Shown: positions 25,173-33,314 of the stretch, piece after piece
Layout of the letters: every line of letters starts with the position of its first letter
Position numbering within the stretch: the stretch's first letter is position 1
Source: Cloacibacillus sp. An23
Lineage (GTDB): Bacteria; Synergistota; Synergistia; Synergistales; Synergistaceae
Direction of reading: 5' to 3'
DNA length: 64,000 bases
Assembly (NCBI RefSeq): GCF_002159945.1
Contig: NZ_NFJQ01000001.1
Coordinates: 124,001-188,000, forward strand
Program-made: the position numbers and the translations under genes
The notes under the pieces: generated by a model
Seen by the model: only the letters and a program-made list of their open reading frames with translations
Told to the model about the DNA's origin: nothing
Databases searched by the model: none

Positions 25173-25425
25173 AAATCGCTTCGAGCCTGCGGCGCGATTC
25201 GTCAACGGAAAGCGTGGGTTGGCCGGATATACGTGACAGTTCTGCGGCGGCGAGTTTCGAACGCAGCTTCAAAATCTCTTCTCTTCGCTCAAAAGCCTCT
25301 ATACTCATAACGACAAGATCTCCCTCGCCGTTTTTCGTAATATATATCGGTTCGTCTTCCGAGTGAGCCAGATCCGAAATGGACGTGTAATCGTTACGCA
25401 GCGCAGTCGAAGGTTTTATAATCAT
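25156..25425 (-). CDS. Phd/YefM-family antitoxin
   Basis: 89-residue partner of the RelE-like toxin. N-terminal Phd/YefM DNA-binding fold (SISDLAHSEDEPIYITKNGEGDLVVMSIEAFERRE) and a helical C-terminal tail that should wrap the toxin. First gene of the pair; the ATG at 25425 has GGCGGTG upstream. The gene product probably represses its own promoter in the AT-rich gap 25426-25495, where TATAAT occurs on the minus strand, but no clear -35 is seen. Confidence 0.88.
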   Translation of the reverse strand: MIIKPSTALRNDYTSISDLAHSEDEPIYITKNGEGDLVVMSIEAFERREEILKLRSKLAAAELSRISGQPTLSVDESRRRLEAIYGEDL

Positions 25426-25495
25426 TAGAAATTCACCGCCTTTGATATTATTAGCAGTATTCTGACATAATTATATCACTAAAAGCGTGCGTCGT

Positions 25496-26149
25496 TTACG
25501 ACAAAAACCTCTTCGACAGCGGCACGACGAACCTGTTCGCGGCCTTCACAGTCAGTCCGACGCAGAGCGCGGCGGCGAGCGTCCCCTCTCGGACGCCCTC
25601 GGCGTGCCCCATCACCGAAAACGACAGTACGAGCGCCGTCGTCACGAGCGTCGCGTCGAAGATTATCTTCATGCGGGGAAAGCTGACGTGCAGCACGCGG
25701 CAGACGGCGACGACTACGCCCTCTCCGGCGAGAGGCACAGCTCCCGACGCCACGGCGAAGGCCACGCCCGTGCCGACGAGCAGTATCCCGGCCGCGACGA
25801 GCAGCCAGAGCTGCCAGTAGGCAGAGCAGTCCACCCAGCCGAGCGCCCACATGCCCGCGTCGATCATGTAGCCGAACATTATCCCTATGGGGAGCTGCGC
25901 GAGCTGCACAGGCTCGAAGCGTTTCCGCAGAAGCGCGATCTGTATCACGATAAAGACGCAGTGCATCGCTATCGTCGCCTGTCCCAGCGTGAGAGGCGAG
26001 AAAAGGCTTACGACGTAAGGCAGGCTGGATATCGGGGACGTGCCGAGCTTCGCCTTGACCGAAAAGCCGATGCCGAGCGCCATAAGCGCGAGGCCGAAGC
26101 ACAGCAGTATATAGCGTTTAAGCAAAATCGCGGCGTTCCGGCAGGTCAT
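25496..26149 (-). CDS. YczE/YyaS-like integral membrane protein
   Basis: 217-residue membrane protein with about five or six hydrophobic segments; the first helix is LLCFGLALMALGIGFSVKAKLGTSPISS, the signature opening of the YczE/YitT-like family, which is of unknown transport function. It starts within the stop codon of the preceding MarR gene (ATGA, 26146-26149), so the two are translationally coupled and the MarR protein probably controls its expression. Confidence 0.8.
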   Translation of the reverse strand: MTCRNAAILLKRYILLCFGLALMALGIGFSVKAKLGTSPISSLPYVVSLFSPLTLGQATIAMHCVFIVIQIALLRKRFEPVQLAQLPIGIMFGYMIDAGMWALGWVDCSAYWQLWLLVAAGILLVGTGVAFAVASGAVPLAGEGVVVAVCRVLHVSFPRMKIIFDATLVTTALVLSFSVMGHAEGVREGTLAAALCVGLTVKAANRFVVPLSKRFLS

Positions 26150-26577
26150 CTTCTCTCGCCCTCCGCGGAGGACACGGCGTCGCGCACCGACGCCAGCATC
26201 TCTTTCAGCCTTTCTTCCGCGCCGTCAGGCAGCCGCGACGCGGCGCGGCGGTCAAGCCCGCGCGCCGCATCGTCCATCCTGCGGGCCGCCTCAGCCCCCG
26301 CGGCTGTGAGCGACACGTAGAGCGAGCGCCTGTTGCCCTCTTTGCGGCGCCGCGCGATAAGCCCCGCCTCCTCCATGCGAAGCAGGATGCCGCCCGCCGT
26401 CGCCTGTTCTATCTCGCAGTCGGCGGCGAGGGTCTTCTGATCGCTCTCTCCGTTTTTCATAAGAAATTCCAAAATTTTCGGCTGTCCCGGCGTGAGGCCG
26501 AGCTTAGCCCCTTCGGCGAGCATCGCGCGCCTCATAGCGCCGTGCGCCTTCATCAAAAGATAATGCAGCGATTCCAT
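26146..26577 (-). CDS. MarR family transcriptional regulator
   Basis: 143-residue winged-helix repressor. The DNA-binding part is visible at about 35-95: LTPGQPKILEFLMKNGESDQKTLAADCEIEQATAGGILLRMEEAGLIARRR, then the wing and LTAAGAE. ATG 26577 has GGAGG five bases upstream; the in-frame TTG at 26589 overlaps that RBS and is rejected. Coupled to the membrane protein gene downstream. An inverted repeat at 26594-26620 just upstream of its start is a likely autoregulatory operator. Confidence 0.87.
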   Translation of the reverse strand: MESLHYLLMKAHGAMRRAMLAEGAKLGLTPGQPKILEFLMKNGESDQKTLAADCEIEQATAGGILLRMEEAGLIARRRKEGNRRSLYVSLTAAGAEAARRMDDAARGLDRRAASRLPDGAEERLKEMLASVRDAVSSAEGERR

Positions 26578-26593
26578 GAAAACCTCCAAACAC

Positions 26594-26620
26594 TAAGCAT
26601 ACTTAATATAACGATGCTTA
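26594..26620. promoter_or_regulatory. Candidate MarR operator
   Basis: TAAGCAT (26594-26600) and ATGCTTA (26614-26620), a perfect 7-bp inverted repeat separated by 13 AT-rich bases, directly upstream of the marR RBS. Confidence 0.5.
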
Positions 26621-26764
26621 ATTATATGCGCGGCGACCGCGATGTCAAGATTCGCCGCGGACGCGCCGCGGGCAAAAGACGCGCGCACTTTGCTATAATA
26701 GCCGTGTAGTTCCGCCGGTATCGGACATTTTCGGCGCGTTCGCGCGCGAAAGGAGATGGCGCAG

Positions 26765-26995
26765 ATGAGCCGCGCATTCATAAAAGAGGACGACGGCGAA
26801 CGCGGAAACGCCGTCGCAGACATCCAGTTCCGCGAGGCTAAGGTCGAGTGGCTGCGCATACAGCAGAAGAAGCTCGACACTCTGCTCAACGACCCGAAAT
26901 CGAAGAAGATAAAGCCGGAGACGCTGGAGCGATGGATAAAGGAGACCGAGGCCGACATCGAAAAGACGAAGCGCGAGCTCGGCTACGAGGAATGA
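26765..26995 (+). CDS. Small conserved-looking protein of unknown function
   Basis: 76-residue highly charged protein (MSRAFIKEDDGERGNAVADIQ ..., ending RELGYEE), predicted helical with a long amphipathic segment from about 20 to 70 that could form a coiled coil. No family I can name with confidence. The second ATG (26765) is chosen: it lies nine bases after AAGGAG, while the first ATG (26756) abuts the RBS. A TATAAT box with extended TGC is at 26691-26699, so it has its own promoter, and a terminator follows. The Lys/Glu composition suggests a nucleic-acid or protein partner, which is a guess. Confidence 0.7.
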   Translation: MSRAFIKEDDGERGNAVADIQFREAKVEWLRIQQKKLDTLLNDPKSKKIKPETLERWIKETEADIEKTKRELGYEE

Positions 26996-27001
26996 ACCGG
27001 G

Positions 27002-27027
27002 AGGCCGCGGCTCGTTCCGCGGCCTTT
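27002..27027 (+). terminator. Terminator after the small charged protein gene
   Basis: AGGCCGCGG (27002-27010) pairs with CCGCGGCCT (27017-27025), followed by TT and a T-rich stretch. Confidence 0.7.
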
Positions 27028-27061
27028 ACGTTTCCTTTCTGTAAAACTATACAACAACTCC

Positions 27062-27090
27062 TTGCATTCCAACCGTAAAACCATTACACT
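27062..27090 (+). promoter_or_regulatory. Promoter of the amino-acid ABC transporter operon
   Basis: TTGCAT (27062-27067), 17-bp spacer, TACACT (27085-27090). Gives a leader of roughly 245 bases before the ATPase gene. Confidence 0.5.
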
Positions 27091-27094
27091 AACG

Positions 27095-27323
27095 GCGTTT
27101 ATGTCGTTACACGGAAGGGACGTGAGACGAAAATTGAAAAAAAACACTGGTGTCTGGTGTGACAGACACGGAGCGAAACTCCACACCACGCTCGAGCCGC
27201 GCCGCACGCATACGGCGGGGCGTTTCATTCCCGCATATACGGCGGCGCTTCCCGCCCACATCATATGCGGCGAATGCCTTCGGATATGACCTCCCTGCGG
27301 AATTTTTTCAAAAACGAAAAAAT
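27095..27323 (+). other. Structured 5' leader of the amino-acid ABC transporter
   Basis: The 27028-27340 gap has no convincing gene. It holds nested stems: GTGTCT/AGACAC, GGAG/CTCC closed by a CGAAA loop, TGGTGT/ACACCA enclosing them, then CGCATAT/ATATGCG around a GGCGG/CCGCC hairpin, and finally ATTTTTTC (27302-27309) with GAAAAAAT (27316-27323) just before the RBS. I do not recognise a known riboswitch. It could be a cis-regulatory RNA. Confidence 0.35.
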
Positions 27324-27340
27324 CTCAAGGGGGTAAATAT

Positions 27341-28129
27341 ATGAACACCGTCAACAAACCGCTAATCGTTATAGAACACCTCTGCAAAAGCTACGAGGAC
27401 GGCGTCGTCCTCAAGGACGTCAGCTTCACCATACGCGAGGGCGACCTCGCCACAGTCATAGGGCCTTCCGGCTGCGGCAAGTCCACCTTCCTGCGCTGCA
27501 TCAACTGCCTCGAGCTCATGGACTCCGGCTCCGTCACGGTCGCCGGCGTCACTGTGTCGCGCAGGCCCGGCGAAAGGCCGACTCCCGAACTGCTCCAGAA
27601 GGTCCATGAGCTGCGCACCGAGGTCGGCATGGTCTTCCAGAGCTACAACCTTTTCCCCAACAAGGACCTCCTGCACAACATCATGCTCGCGCCGATGGTC
27701 GTGAAGAAGATGAAGGAAGAAGAGGCTCGCGAGCTCGGCATGAAAATGCTCGAAAAGGTCGGCCTCGAGGGCTACGCCAACAGATACCCGTCGACGCTCT
27801 CCGGCGGTCAGAGCCAGCGCGCCGCGATAGCCCGCGCGCTCGCGATGAACCCGCGCGTCATGCTGTACGACGAGCCGACGTCGGCGCTCGACCCGGAGCT
27901 CGTCGGCGAAGTCCTCCACGTTATGAAGGACCTCGACGCGGAAGGCATGACGCAGATAATCGTCACGCACGAGATGAAATTCGCCAAAGACGCCTCCGAC
28001 TACATCATATTCATGGACAAGGGAGAGATCGTCGAGTACGAGGACGGGGACATACTCTTCGCCAACCCGAAGAACGAACGCACCCGCGCCTTCCTCCGCC
28101 ACTTTGTAAACGCAGGGGTGACATGCTGA
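27341..28129 (+). CDS. Polar amino acid ABC transporter ATP-binding protein (GlnQ-like)
   Basis: ATPase that energises uptake of a polar amino acid. 262 residues with Walker A GPSGCGKST (41-49), Q-loop VFQSYNLFP near 97, signature LSGGQSQR near 153, Walker B VMLYDEPTSALDP near 172 and the switch His in VTHEM. It carries the short HisP/GlnQ-type insertion before the Q-loop (SRRPGERPTPELLQKVHELR), slightly longer than usual. RBS AAGGGGG. The stop TGA overlaps the ATG of the next gene, so ATPase and receptor-permease are coupled. Substrate not determinable from this subunit. Confidence 0.9.
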   Translation: MNTVNKPLIVIEHLCKSYEDGVVLKDVSFTIREGDLATVIGPSGCGKSTFLRCINCLELMDSGSVTVAGVTVSRRPGERPTPELLQKVHELRTEVGMVFQSYNLFPNKDLLHNIMLAPMVVKKMKEEEARELGMKMLEKVGLEGYANRYPSTLSGGQSQRAAIARALAMNPRVMLYDEPTSALDPELVGEVLHVMKDLDAEGMTQIIVTHEMKFAKDASDYIIFMDKGEIVEYEDGDILFANPKNERTRAFLRHFVNAGVTC

Positions 28130-29724
28130 TGAAAAAGCTTATTGCAATTTTCGCTCTTATATTTACGCTCTGCGCGCCCGCCGCGCTTCTCGCTGAAGAA
28201 GCCGCGTCTCCCGCGCCGGAAGCCGCGGCCGCTCCCGAGGGCGCGAAAATACTGCGCTGGGGCGGCGACTCCGAGGGCGGCTTCCCATATATGTTCCCAG
28301 ACCCGACGGACCCCAAGAAGCTCATCGGCTTCGAAGTGGACATCGTAGAGGCGCTCGCCAAAGAGATGGGACGCACGCCCGTCTACGTCAACAACGCATG
28401 GGACAACCTCATCCCAGGCCTCGACCGCAACCTCTACGACATCGCGATAAACGGCCTCGAAGTGACGCCGGAGCACGAGGGCGAGGTAAACTTCTCCATC
28501 CCGTATTACAAGACTTTCCTCCAGCTTGCCGTGCGCCGCGAGGACAACTCCATAAACGGCCTGCAGGACCTCAAGGGCAAGGTCGCCGGCACGCTGAAAG
28601 AAAGCTACGCCCAGATGGTGCTCGAAGAAGTCCCCGGCGTCGAGATACGCACCTACATCGTCGAGGCCAACACCTACGAAGACCTCGCGAACGGACGCCT
28701 CGACGCGGCGCTCTTCGACCAGCCGATAGCGCTCTACTCCGCCGGCTTCAACCCCGAAATAAAATTCGTCGGCCCGCCCATCGGCGAAATAATCTACGCG
28801 ATAGCCATGCGCAAAGGCGACAAAGAGCTGACGAGCGAAGTCAACCGCGCTCTGGTCGCGCTGCGCGACAAAGGGATACTGCGCGAGATATACGACCGCT
28901 GGAACCTCTGGACGCCCGTCATGGCGGAAGAGTTCAACGACTACGACCCACCGAAAGTCGAGCCGGTACGCTACAACGAATGGGCGGAGGCTCACCGCCC
29001 GCAGCTCACGTTCCAAAAGCGGCTTGAAAGATACTGGGAGGCGGCCCCGCTCTTCGCGCGCGGCGCCGTCGTAACGATAGAAGTCTCTCTCGTCGCGATG
29101 GCGATAGCGATAGCGCTCGGCCTCTGCCTCGCAGTCACGCGCGTATTCGCGCCGAAGTGGGCCGCCGCTCTCGCGACCGCCTATGTCGAGATAGTGCGCG
29201 GAACGCCGGTGCTGATACAGCTCTTCTTCATCTTCTACGGGCTGCCCTCGGTCGGCATCAAGCTCTCGCCATTCTGGGCCGGAGCGATAGGGCTCGGCCT
29301 CAACTACGCGGCCTACGAAGCAGAGGTCTACAGAACGGGCCTATTCGCGATACCGCGCACTCAGTGGGAGGCCGCGCTCGCGCTCGGCATGACGCGCTGG
29401 CAGGCGATGCGCGAAGTCATACTTCCGCAGGCCATCCGCGTCGTAATCCCGCCGATAAACAACGACTTCATATCGCTGCTGAAGGACTCCTCGCTCGTCT
29501 CCATCATCACGATGGTAGACCTCACGAAAGTCTACGGACAGGTCTCAGCTACCTACTACGACTACTTCGGCCCGGGAATCCTAGTCGCGATAATCTACCT
29601 GCTCATCGGCCTGCCCTTCGTGCGCTTCGCGCGCTACACGGAAAAACGCCTGGCCGCCTCAGAAAAGGACGGACTCGAAGGCCGCAGGGAAAACATCTAC
29701 AGAAGCAGCACGAGATATTTCTAA
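28129..29724 (+). CDS. Fused substrate-binding protein and permease of a polar amino acid ABC transporter
   Basis: One 531-residue polypeptide combining receptor and channel. Signal peptide 1-21, an Ala/Pro/Glu-rich linker to about 36, a type II SBP domain about 40-270 (LRWGGDSEGGFPYMFPD, IGFEVDIVEALAKEMG, SIPYYKTF), then a HisM/GlnP-type permease with transmembrane helices from about 310 to 505 and the EAA loop EAALALGMTRWQAMREVILPQA near 420. Such fusions tether the receptor to the membrane and are known in GlnPQ-type systems. The ATG at 28129 overlaps the ATPase stop; ATG 28123 is less well spaced. Followed by a strong terminator. Confidence 0.9.
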   Translation: MKKLIAIFALIFTLCAPAALLAEEAASPAPEAAAAPEGAKILRWGGDSEGGFPYMFPDPTDPKKLIGFEVDIVEALAKEMGRTPVYVNNAWDNLIPGLDRNLYDIAINGLEVTPEHEGEVNFSIPYYKTFLQLAVRREDNSINGLQDLKGKVAGTLKESYAQMVLEEVPGVEIRTYIVEANTYEDLANGRLDAALFDQPIALYSAGFNPEIKFVGPPIGEIIYAIAMRKGDKELTSEVNRALVALRDKGILREIYDRWNLWTPVMAEEFNDYDPPKVEPVRYNEWAEAHRPQLTFQKRLERYWEAAPLFARGAVVTIEVSLVAMAIAIALGLCLAVTRVFAPKWAAALATAYVEIVRGTPVLIQLFFIFYGLPSVGIKLSPFWAGAIGLGLNYAAYEAEVYRTGLFAIPRTQWEAALALGMTRWQAMREVILPQAIRVVIPPINNDFISLLKDSSLVSIITMVDLTKVYGQVSATYYDYFGPGILVAIIYLLIGLPFVRFARYTEKRLAASEKDGLEGRRENIYRSSTRYF

Positions 29725-29741
29725 AAACAGCTCGTACACGG

Positions 29742-29774
29742 CGCGCCCTTTCGTTTATGGAAGGGCGCGTTTTT
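29742..29774 (+). terminator. Terminator after the amino-acid transporter operon
   Basis: CGCGCCCTT (29742-29750) pairs with AAGGGCGCG (29761-29769), then five T. Confidence 0.85.
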
Positions 29775-29856
29775 ATAAGCAGGCTTGGATTTCAGCGCAA
29801 AGGCGGAAACAGGCGAATCAGTCGAATTTCCATTCCAGGAACAAAGCGGAGGCCGC

Positions 29857-30465
29857 ATGAAAATATTAAACGATGTTAAAATTCAGATAACCGAGTACGG
29901 ATATAAGAAACACGGTAATTCTTTCTGGAAAACGGAAAACGGCTTTTACAAACTGATAAATTTTCAGACGGGCGCGTACGGAGATTACTTTTTCATAAAC
30001 GTCGCGCTGCACCCAGACGGCATGCCGGTGTTGTCGCAGCGTTGCGAAACGACGAAAAAGCCGAAAGAGAGCCAATGCGCGTTCAGATGGCGGATCGAAC
30101 AGATTGCGGGCTGCGCAGCGGTTTTTCGCGGCCAAATTGGTTTTCCGCAGGACGCGGACACCGCTAAAAGGCTGATTGCCGCCGTCATGCCCGAAATAGA
30201 ATCATGGCTGGATAAACGCGGCTCGTATCAAGCAGTCCTGTCCGCCGATTTTGACGAGCTGTCGCGGTCGTTTTCAGCCGTTCCCATACTTTGGATGAAA
30301 GAGTTCTTGCTGCTGAAAAGCTACTGCGCCTTTATGAGGGGGGACGAGATAAACGCCGCGCGATATTTTTCCGCATATCTTAAAGAAAACCGAGACATGG
30401 ATTTTTCATATGCAGACAATTATATGAAAGAGCTTTTAAGCTCGCGCGCGCCTTCTTGCGCTTGA
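29857..30465 (+). CDS. DUF4304-like orphan protein
   Basis: 202-residue cytoplasmic protein. The first 120 residues resemble DUF4304 (ITEYGYKKHGNSFWKTENGFYKLINFQTG ... NVALHPDG); the C-terminal half is helical (FDELSRSFSAVPILWMKEFLLLKSYCAF). No known activity. The ATG at 29857 is preceded by CGGAGG; an earlier in-frame ATG at 29785 lies at the edge of the terminator region and has no RBS. Base composition is more AT-rich than the neighbours. It forms a pair with the next gene, and both look like accessory genes lodged between the transporter operon and recD2. Confidence 0.65.
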   Translation: MKILNDVKIQITEYGYKKHGNSFWKTENGFYKLINFQTGAYGDYFFINVALHPDGMPVLSQRCETTKKPKESQCAFRWRIEQIAGCAAVFRGQIGFPQDADTAKRLIAAVMPEIESWLDKRGSYQAVLSADFDELSRSFSAVPILWMKEFLLLKSYCAFMRGDEINAARYFSAYLKENRDMDFSYADNYMKELLSSRAPSCA

Positions 30466-30488
30466 CGGAGAATCGAGGAAAAACGCCG

Positions 30489-30998
30489 GTGGATACGAAA
30501 ATCTCTTTTTCTGAAATGGATAATATTTTAAGCTCTCGTCAAGCGGGCCCGTTCCTCAGCCGCCTTGAAGAATACGAGGATAACGAACTCCGCATCGTTA
30601 TAATGGGCGCAAAAACAGTAGAGCACGCGGACTCGGACGCGTCAAGCGACGAGGGCGAGAAAGGAATTTTAGCGCGGATATTGTCTCAATGCCGCCAGAT
30701 CGCCCCCGATTGCTCGCTCTCATTTGAAATTGTATTCGAGGACTATATCATCTACCAAGTACGCAGAGAATCGTTCTGTTCTTACGACCCGGAAGAAATT
30801 CGTTCCGGTAAATTTTTAATCGTATTCGAAAAATCAAAACTGCTCGACTATCTTACGGTCTCTACGGACGCGTGCAGGCTCGACGACGGAAGTTTCTATC
30901 CGGCGGAATGGAAGCATTACGGCATATATACGCAGAACCACGTTATAGACGTAGTTTCCCAGTGCGAGCCGAAGGTGCTGCGGCTTACGCAGGACTGA
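30489..30998 (+). CDS. Unknown orphan protein paired with the DUF4304-like gene
   Basis: 169-residue acidic protein that I do not recognise; no signal peptide or membrane segment. The middle has strand-rich SLSFEIVFEDYIIYQVRRESF. GTG at 30489 is chosen as start because GAGGA lies nine bases upstream; the frame is open further upstream to a TTG at 30456 overlapping the previous gene. Stops three bases from the recD2 stop on the other strand, with no terminator seen between them. Size, acidity and company resemble immunity-type orphan genes (inference). Confidence 0.6.
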   Translation: MDTKISFSEMDNILSSRQAGPFLSRLEEYEDNELRIVIMGAKTVEHADSDASSDEGEKGILARILSQCRQIAPDCSLSFEIVFEDYIIYQVRRESFCSYDPEEIRSGKFLIVFEKSKLLDYLTVSTDACRLDDGSFYPAEWKHYGIYTQNHVIDVVSQCEPKVLRLTQD

Positions 30999-31001
30999 GC
31001 C

Positions 31002-33305
31002 TTATCTTTCGCCGCGCAGCCGCTGCGCGAGACGCGTGTATCTTTTTTTAGTCCTGTCGTTCGCTACGGCTATGCGCAGCGCCTTTTTCGTGCCGACTAT
31101 GACGACGAGCTTCTTGCCGCGAGTTATCGCGGTGTACAGCAGATTGCGCTGGAGCATGACGTAGTGCTGCGTCAGAAGCGGGATGACGACTGCGGGATAT
31201 TCCGAGCCCTGCGATTTGTGTATCGAGACGGCGTAGGCGTGGACGAGTTCGTCAAGCTCCGTGAAGTCGTATTCGACGACGCCGGCGTCCATTTTTACTG
31301 TGATGCGGGAGTTTTCGCCGTCTATCGAGAGTATCGTGCCGATGTCGCCGTTGTATACGTCCTTGTCGTAATTGTTCTTGATCTGCATGACTTTGTCGCC
31401 GGCGCGGAATACGCGGTCGAGGCGCTGCACGCGCGCGCCGCCGCCCGTGTTTAGAAGCTTTTCGAGCTCCGCGTTGAGGCGTCTGGTTCCCGCGACGCCG
31501 CTGTGCATCGGGCAGAGCACCTGAATTTCGTTCACCGGGTCGAATTTGAAGCGGCGCGGTATGCTTTCGGTGACAAGCTTCTTTATCGTCGCGAGTACCC
31601 TCTCGTCGAAGCGTTTCTTGTATTCTTCGTCGGAGAGCCCCTCGGCCGCGACCTTCGGCTCGATGAAGTAGAAGTCGGAGAGCGCGCCGTCCTCCGGCTC
31701 GAGAGGCATCTCGCCCCGGTTGACGCGGTGGGCGTTGGTGATTATGCGGCTTTCGCCGCTCTGACGGAATATCTCGTTGAGCATGACGACGGGGCATACG
31801 CCGGAATCTATGACGTCCTTGAGCACGTTGCCCGGCGAGACTGACGGAAGCTGATTAACGTCGCCGACGAATATGAGCGACGCTCCGCGCGGAACGGCCT
31901 TAAGCAGGTGATGGAATAGTATCTGGTCTATCATCGAGGCTTCGTCTACGATTAGCAGGTCGCATTCGAGCTTGTTTTCCTCGTTGCGCATGAAGCAGCC
32001 GCCGAAGGACGAGGCCGCGCGCTGCGCCTGGTCTTCGCCGAAGGAGCCGCCGCTCGAGTATTCGAGCAGCCTGTGTATCGTCCGCGCCTCATGTCCCGTC
32101 GCCTCCGTCATGCGCTTCGCGGCGCGCCCCGTCGGCGCGGCGAGCATCACGCGGTAGCCGCCCTCTTCGCGCAGGCGAAGGACGGCGCGGATTATCGTCG
32201 TCTTTCCAGTGCCGGGGCCGCCAGTTATGACCATGACTTTGGAGTTGACGGCGCGCGTTATCGCCTCGCGCTGCGCCTCTGCGAATGTTATGCCCATTTC
32301 GCGCTCGAGCCACGGAAGAGCGGCGGCGCAGTCCACGCTTTTGCTGTTGTAGGGCTCGTCGGCTATCATCCGCAGGTTCTTCGCGGAGTGCGTCTCGGCG
32401 TAGTGGAAGGCGGGAAGGTAGACGGCGCTCTCTTCTTCGCCTTCTTTTTCCGATATGCCCTCTACGACGACGTTTCCGCCCATGCGCGCCTGTTCGATGC
32501 CTTCTGCTGCCGTCTCTTCGGCGACGCCGAGCTTTTCCGCGGCGAGCGACGCGAGCACGCGGCGCGGCACGTAGACGTGCCCTTCGCCGGTCAGGTCGTT
32601 GAGGACGCTGTGGACGCCGGCCGCTATCCTGTACGGAGAGTCGTGCGGGACGCCGAGCTTCTGCGCTATCGCGTCGGCTGTGGCGAAGCCTATGCCCGGC
32701 ACTTCGAGCGCTATCTGGTACGGGTTGGCCTTCATCACGTCGATGGAGGCGAGGCCGTATTTTCTGAATATGCGCATGACGTAGCCGGCGCCGACGCCGT
32801 GTCCCTGGAGGAATATCATGACTTCGCGGACTTCTCGCTGCTCGCGCCACGACTGACCCGCCGCCTCGGCTTTGGCGAGGCTGACGCCCTTGACTTCGGC
32901 GAGGCGCATAGGCTCTTCGTCGAGTATCCTCGCCGTGTCGGCGCCGAATTTTTCGACGATTTTGCCGGCGGTCGCCGGGCCTATGCCGCGTATGAGGCCG
33001 GAGCCGAGGAATTTTTCGAGGCCGTCCGCCGTGGAGGGCATAGCGCTGTCGCATTCGTCGAAGTGGAACTGCATCCCGTAGCGGCTGTTTTCCGTCCAGC
33101 GGCCCTTCATCGTGAGTATCTCGCCGACGGCGGGCTCTGCCAGTATCCCGACGGCTGTGACGAGGTCGGGATAGCCGCGCACGCGAAGGCGGAGAACGGT
33201 GTAGCCGTTCTCCGCGTTTCTGTAGACTATGTGCTCCGCCTGGCCATGAAGGTCTATCGTCAGGGCCGGGGATTTTATCGTTTTCTGCGAGTCTTCTCCG
33301 TTCAC
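31002..33305 (-). CDS. recD2: RecD2-type ATP-dependent 5'-3' DNA helicase
   Basis: Superfamily 1B helicase acting in DNA repair outside RecBCD. 767 residues: N-terminal OB-like domain and tandem helix-hairpin-helix region (GIGPATAGKIVEKFG near 115, GIGFATADAIAQKLG near 210), then RecA-like domains with Walker A TGGPGTGKTT near 360-369, Walker B IVDEASMID near 450, GDVNQLPSV, and motif VI region HAYAVSIHKSQGSEYPAVV near 695. Length and domains fit RecD2 rather than RecD. GTG start at 33305 with AGGAG seven bases upstream. Last gene of an operon with pepA and the amidohydrolase. Confidence 0.92.
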   Translation of the reverse strand: MNGEDSQKTIKSPALTIDLHGQAEHIVYRNAENGYTVLRLRVRGYPDLVTAVGILAEPAVGEILTMKGRWTENSRYGMQFHFDECDSAMPSTADGLEKFLGSGLIRGIGPATAGKIVEKFGADTARILDEEPMRLAEVKGVSLAKAEAAGQSWREQREVREVMIFLQGHGVGAGYVMRIFRKYGLASIDVMKANPYQIALEVPGIGFATADAIAQKLGVPHDSPYRIAAGVHSVLNDLTGEGHVYVPRRVLASLAAEKLGVAEETAAEGIEQARMGGNVVVEGISEKEGEEESAVYLPAFHYAETHSAKNLRMIADEPYNSKSVDCAAALPWLEREMGITFAEAQREAITRAVNSKVMVITGGPGTGKTTIIRAVLRLREEGGYRVMLAAPTGRAAKRMTEATGHEARTIHRLLEYSSGGSFGEDQAQRAASSFGGCFMRNEENKLECDLLIVDEASMIDQILFHHLLKAVPRGASLIFVGDVNQLPSVSPGNVLKDVIDSGVCPVVMLNEIFRQSGESRIITNAHRVNRGEMPLEPEDGALSDFYFIEPKVAAEGLSDEEYKKRFDERVLATIKKLVTESIPRRFKFDPVNEIQVLCPMHSGVAGTRRLNAELEKLLNTGGGARVQRLDRVFRAGDKVMQIKNNYDKDVYNGDIGTILSIDGENSRITVKMDAGVVEYDFTELDELVHAYAVSIHKSQGSEYPAVVIPLLTQHYVMLQRNLLYTAITRGKKLVVIVGTKKALRIAVANDRTKKRYTRLAQRLRGER

Positions 33306-33314
33306 GCCACGCTC

